Positions 12,660 through 14,138 of a stretch of 14,138 nucleotides of DNA are shown here, piece after piece. Made by a program: the position numbers and the translations under genes. Source of the DNA: Clostridia bacterium (GTDB taxonomy: Bacteria; Bacillota; Clostridia; Monoglobales; Monoglobaceae). The stretch spans positions 1 to 14,138 of the forward strand of contig CAAGHZ010000048.1 in assembly GCA_900769795.1 (NCBI GenBank), in the 5' to 3' direction. The first letter of the stretch is position 1; the number at the start of each line of letters is the position of its first letter. Below the pieces are notes generated by a model that worked only from the letters and a program-made list of their open reading frames with translations, searched no databases and had not been told where the DNA came from.

Positions 12660-14138
12660 TTATGATAAGATTATCATATCAAAGTCTTTTATGGAATCTA
12701 TATAAAATTTAACTCCGTTTTCAGTCTGCTCTATAGGAACATCGTTTCCTGTCTTTGCGCTGAAAGCCTTTGTGATTCCTTTGATGTTTATCTCCATCTC
12801 CAGGTCTTGTGCAACACAGTCATAGTGCTTTTCCATTGCGTTTAAAAATACCGCTCTGTACTTGCCGTCACCATCGTCGTAGAGAATTGTATCCATCCAT
12901 TTTGGCGCTTTTGCGGTATATGCAGGGGCTTTATCCATCATATATCTGATGTGGTTTATAAAGATCTCTCTCTGGGCTTCTTTTTCGTCGCATTCAAATG
13001 GAGAAGAAATATACATAACCTTTCCCTTGCCATAGCGGTTTATGGTTACTGACGGATAATCTGTAGCGTTATCGGGTGGGTTTGATATTGCCGATGAGTA
13101 TACATGAGCATTTCTTGAGTGGCTTACAGGAAGAGTAAGAGTTGCCATAACCTCGGCATCTGTTGCTTTGACCAATGATGAATTGCAACACGAAATCATT
13201 GGGGAAGACGAGTTGTACTGTCCAAAGAGGGTTGAGTTTACGGGGTTGAAATATGAATAATCAAACTCTGTTTCGCCTGTGTAAGAAACACCCATAATTT
13301 CGGCAAGTGCAAAGTCGTCTCTCTTGCCCTCTGTTTTATCATACATACCGGTCAGTCCTGTTACGATAAGGTTTCCGCCGTTTTCTACATACTTTGTAAA
13401 GAACGCAACCTCTTCTTCGTCAAGAACAAGAACATCGGATAATATGATTGTTTGCTTCTTCATTAACTCGTCGTTAAGGTTTGGCTTGAATACAAAATCG
13501 TAGGGGATATGCTCTTCAATCATACCCTTTGCGAGAGCGTTCAGGTGTTCACCCATAAAATAATAGGATTTTAAGTAGTGTGAGTTTTTGCCTCTTGGGT
13601 CAAAGCATCCTTTCAGGCTGGTATAAAAGGCAACGTCAGAAAACATCTTAGCCTTAGGATTCCAATATTTATATAGCGGCTCAACTTGTTTTTTAAGAGC
13701 GCCAAGGTTTTCGTACACTCTCTTGTCCATGGTACCATCGGGGTTTATTGCGTCAATCAGGACAAATGCCGCATTATATGCAATCGAACCATATATTGTG
13801 TTGAGCAACTCTTCGTTAGTTTTTAAAGAGGTGTGATCTTCAAGAGATACACAACGAGAGGTCATAAACTCTATAGGTTTGTTTAATGAGAGATTGTTAA
13901 GTGCCCTACATGTGGTAGAATACATAAGGAAGTTTCCGTAAAAGTCTCCTGCCATATAGTCGCTTACTCTGTAATATTCTTCAGTAGCGCCGGCATTTTT
14001 TATGTTGGAGCGTATTGCGGCTGTGTTGAAGATAACCGAAAGTTCAGGTTTTATTTCTTTTGCGGTATCCGAAATCATTTTGGCAAATTCAGCAGTGCTT
14101 TCTTCACGGAATCGCATATATTTTGTCCACACAGGAGA
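12660..14138 (-). CDS. Glycoside-hydrolase-like protein with GH42-type trimerisation domain (5' end outside window)
   Basis: The visible 492 codons lack the N-terminus: the frame is open through base 14138 (SPVWTKYMRF, the first listed Met codon being an internal GTG). Residues about 1-170 look like the last part of a TIM-barrel sugar hydrolase (WTKYMRFREESTAEFAKMI, IKPELSVIFNTA, DYMAGDFYG, IEFMTSRC). Residues about 180-390 resemble the beta-galactosidase trimerisation (class I glutamine amidotransferase-like) domain, with VLVLDEEEVAFFTKYVENGGNLIVTG and later GKGKVMYISSPFE. A small beta domain closes the protein. The layout matches GH42-like or 'hypothetical glycosyl hydrolase' families acting on plant or host glycans, but the substrate cannot be named. 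No signal peptide can be assessed. It has its own terminator and no evident link to the radA operon. Confidence 0.7.
   Translation of the reverse strand, partial: SPVWTKYMRFREESTAEFAKMISDTAKEIKPELSVIFNTAAIRSNIKNAGATEEYYRVSDYMAGDFYGNFLMYSTTCRALNNLSLNKPIEFMTSRCVSLEDHTSLKTNEELLNTIYGSIAYNAAFVLIDAINPDGTMDKRVYENLGALKKQVEPLYKYWNPKAKMFSDVAFYTSLKGCFDPRGKNSHYLKSYYFMGEHLNALAKGMIEEHIPYDFVFKPNLNDELMKKQTIILSDVLVLDEEEVAFFTKYVENGGNLIVTGLTGMYDKTEGKRDDFALAEIMGVSYTGETEFDYSYFNPVNSTLFGQYNSSSPMISCCNSSLVKATDAEVMATLTLPVSHSRNAHVYSSAISNPPDNATDYPSVTINRYGKGKVMYISSPFECDEKEAQREIFINHIRYMMDKAPAYTAKAPKWMDTILYDDGDGKYRAVFLNAMEKHYDCVAQDLEMEINIKGITKAFSAKTGNDVPIEQTENGVKFYIDSIKDFDMIILS

Noticed and set aside
1..14138. CRISPR array, tRNA or rRNA genes, insertion sequences, phage or defence islands.
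   Set aside because: No regularly spaced repeats, no tRNA-like cloverleaf with conserved arms, no transposase or integrase motifs, and genes are tightly packed housekeeping genes.

Overview
The window reads as a chromosomal housekeeping segment of a low to moderate G+C Gram-positive bacterium, most likely an uncultured or poorly characterised member of the Clostridia. This rests on strong AGGAGG-type ribosome binding sites, extended -10 sigma-A-like promoters, a DivIC-type gene next to a YabR-type S1 gene, a YhaO/YhaN pair, an Asp23-like gene followed by fakA and recG (yloU-yloV-recG order, as in Firmicutes), and a fused ispD-ispF gene. No rRNA, tRNA, CRISPR array, transposase or phage gene is visible.

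Left part (1-1682, + strand): the 3' part of a septum-formation initiator (FtsB/DivIC) gene cut by the window edge, a YabR-like S1-domain RNA-binding protein, and a YebC/TACO1-family translation or regulatory factor, closed by a strong intrinsic terminator. Middle (1719-9159, + strand): a well-formed promoter starts a run of five genes. yhaO (nuclease-like phosphoesterase) and yhaN (SMC/Rad50-like ATPase with a membrane hairpin) overlap by one base. They are followed by yloU (Asp23 family), fakA (fatty acid kinase) and recG (branch-migration helicase), and a long stem-loop terminator ends the run. Right part (9160-14138, - strand): tcdA, a fused ispDF and radA form a leftward operon read from a promoter upstream of radA that closely resembles the yhaO promoter. 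Immediately upstream of that promoter lies the terminator of a further leftward gene, a glycoside-hydrolase-like protein with a GH42-type trimerisation domain, truncated by the window end.

The genes cover DNA repair and recombination (YhaO/YhaN, RecG, RadA), envelope and lipid work (DivIC, YloU, FakA), isoprenoid precursor synthesis (IspDF), tRNA modification (TcdA) and translation (YabR-like, YebC). I do not see a clearly new multi-gene system. The observations most worth a second look are: (i) the ispD-ispF fusion keeps a complete ribosome binding site and ATG at the domain joint; (ii) a short relic of an XRE-type regulator sits between the convergent recG and tcdA genes; (iii) near-identical promoters lie in front of two DNA-repair operons; (iv) a two-helix membrane hairpin occupies the middle of the YhaN coiled coil.
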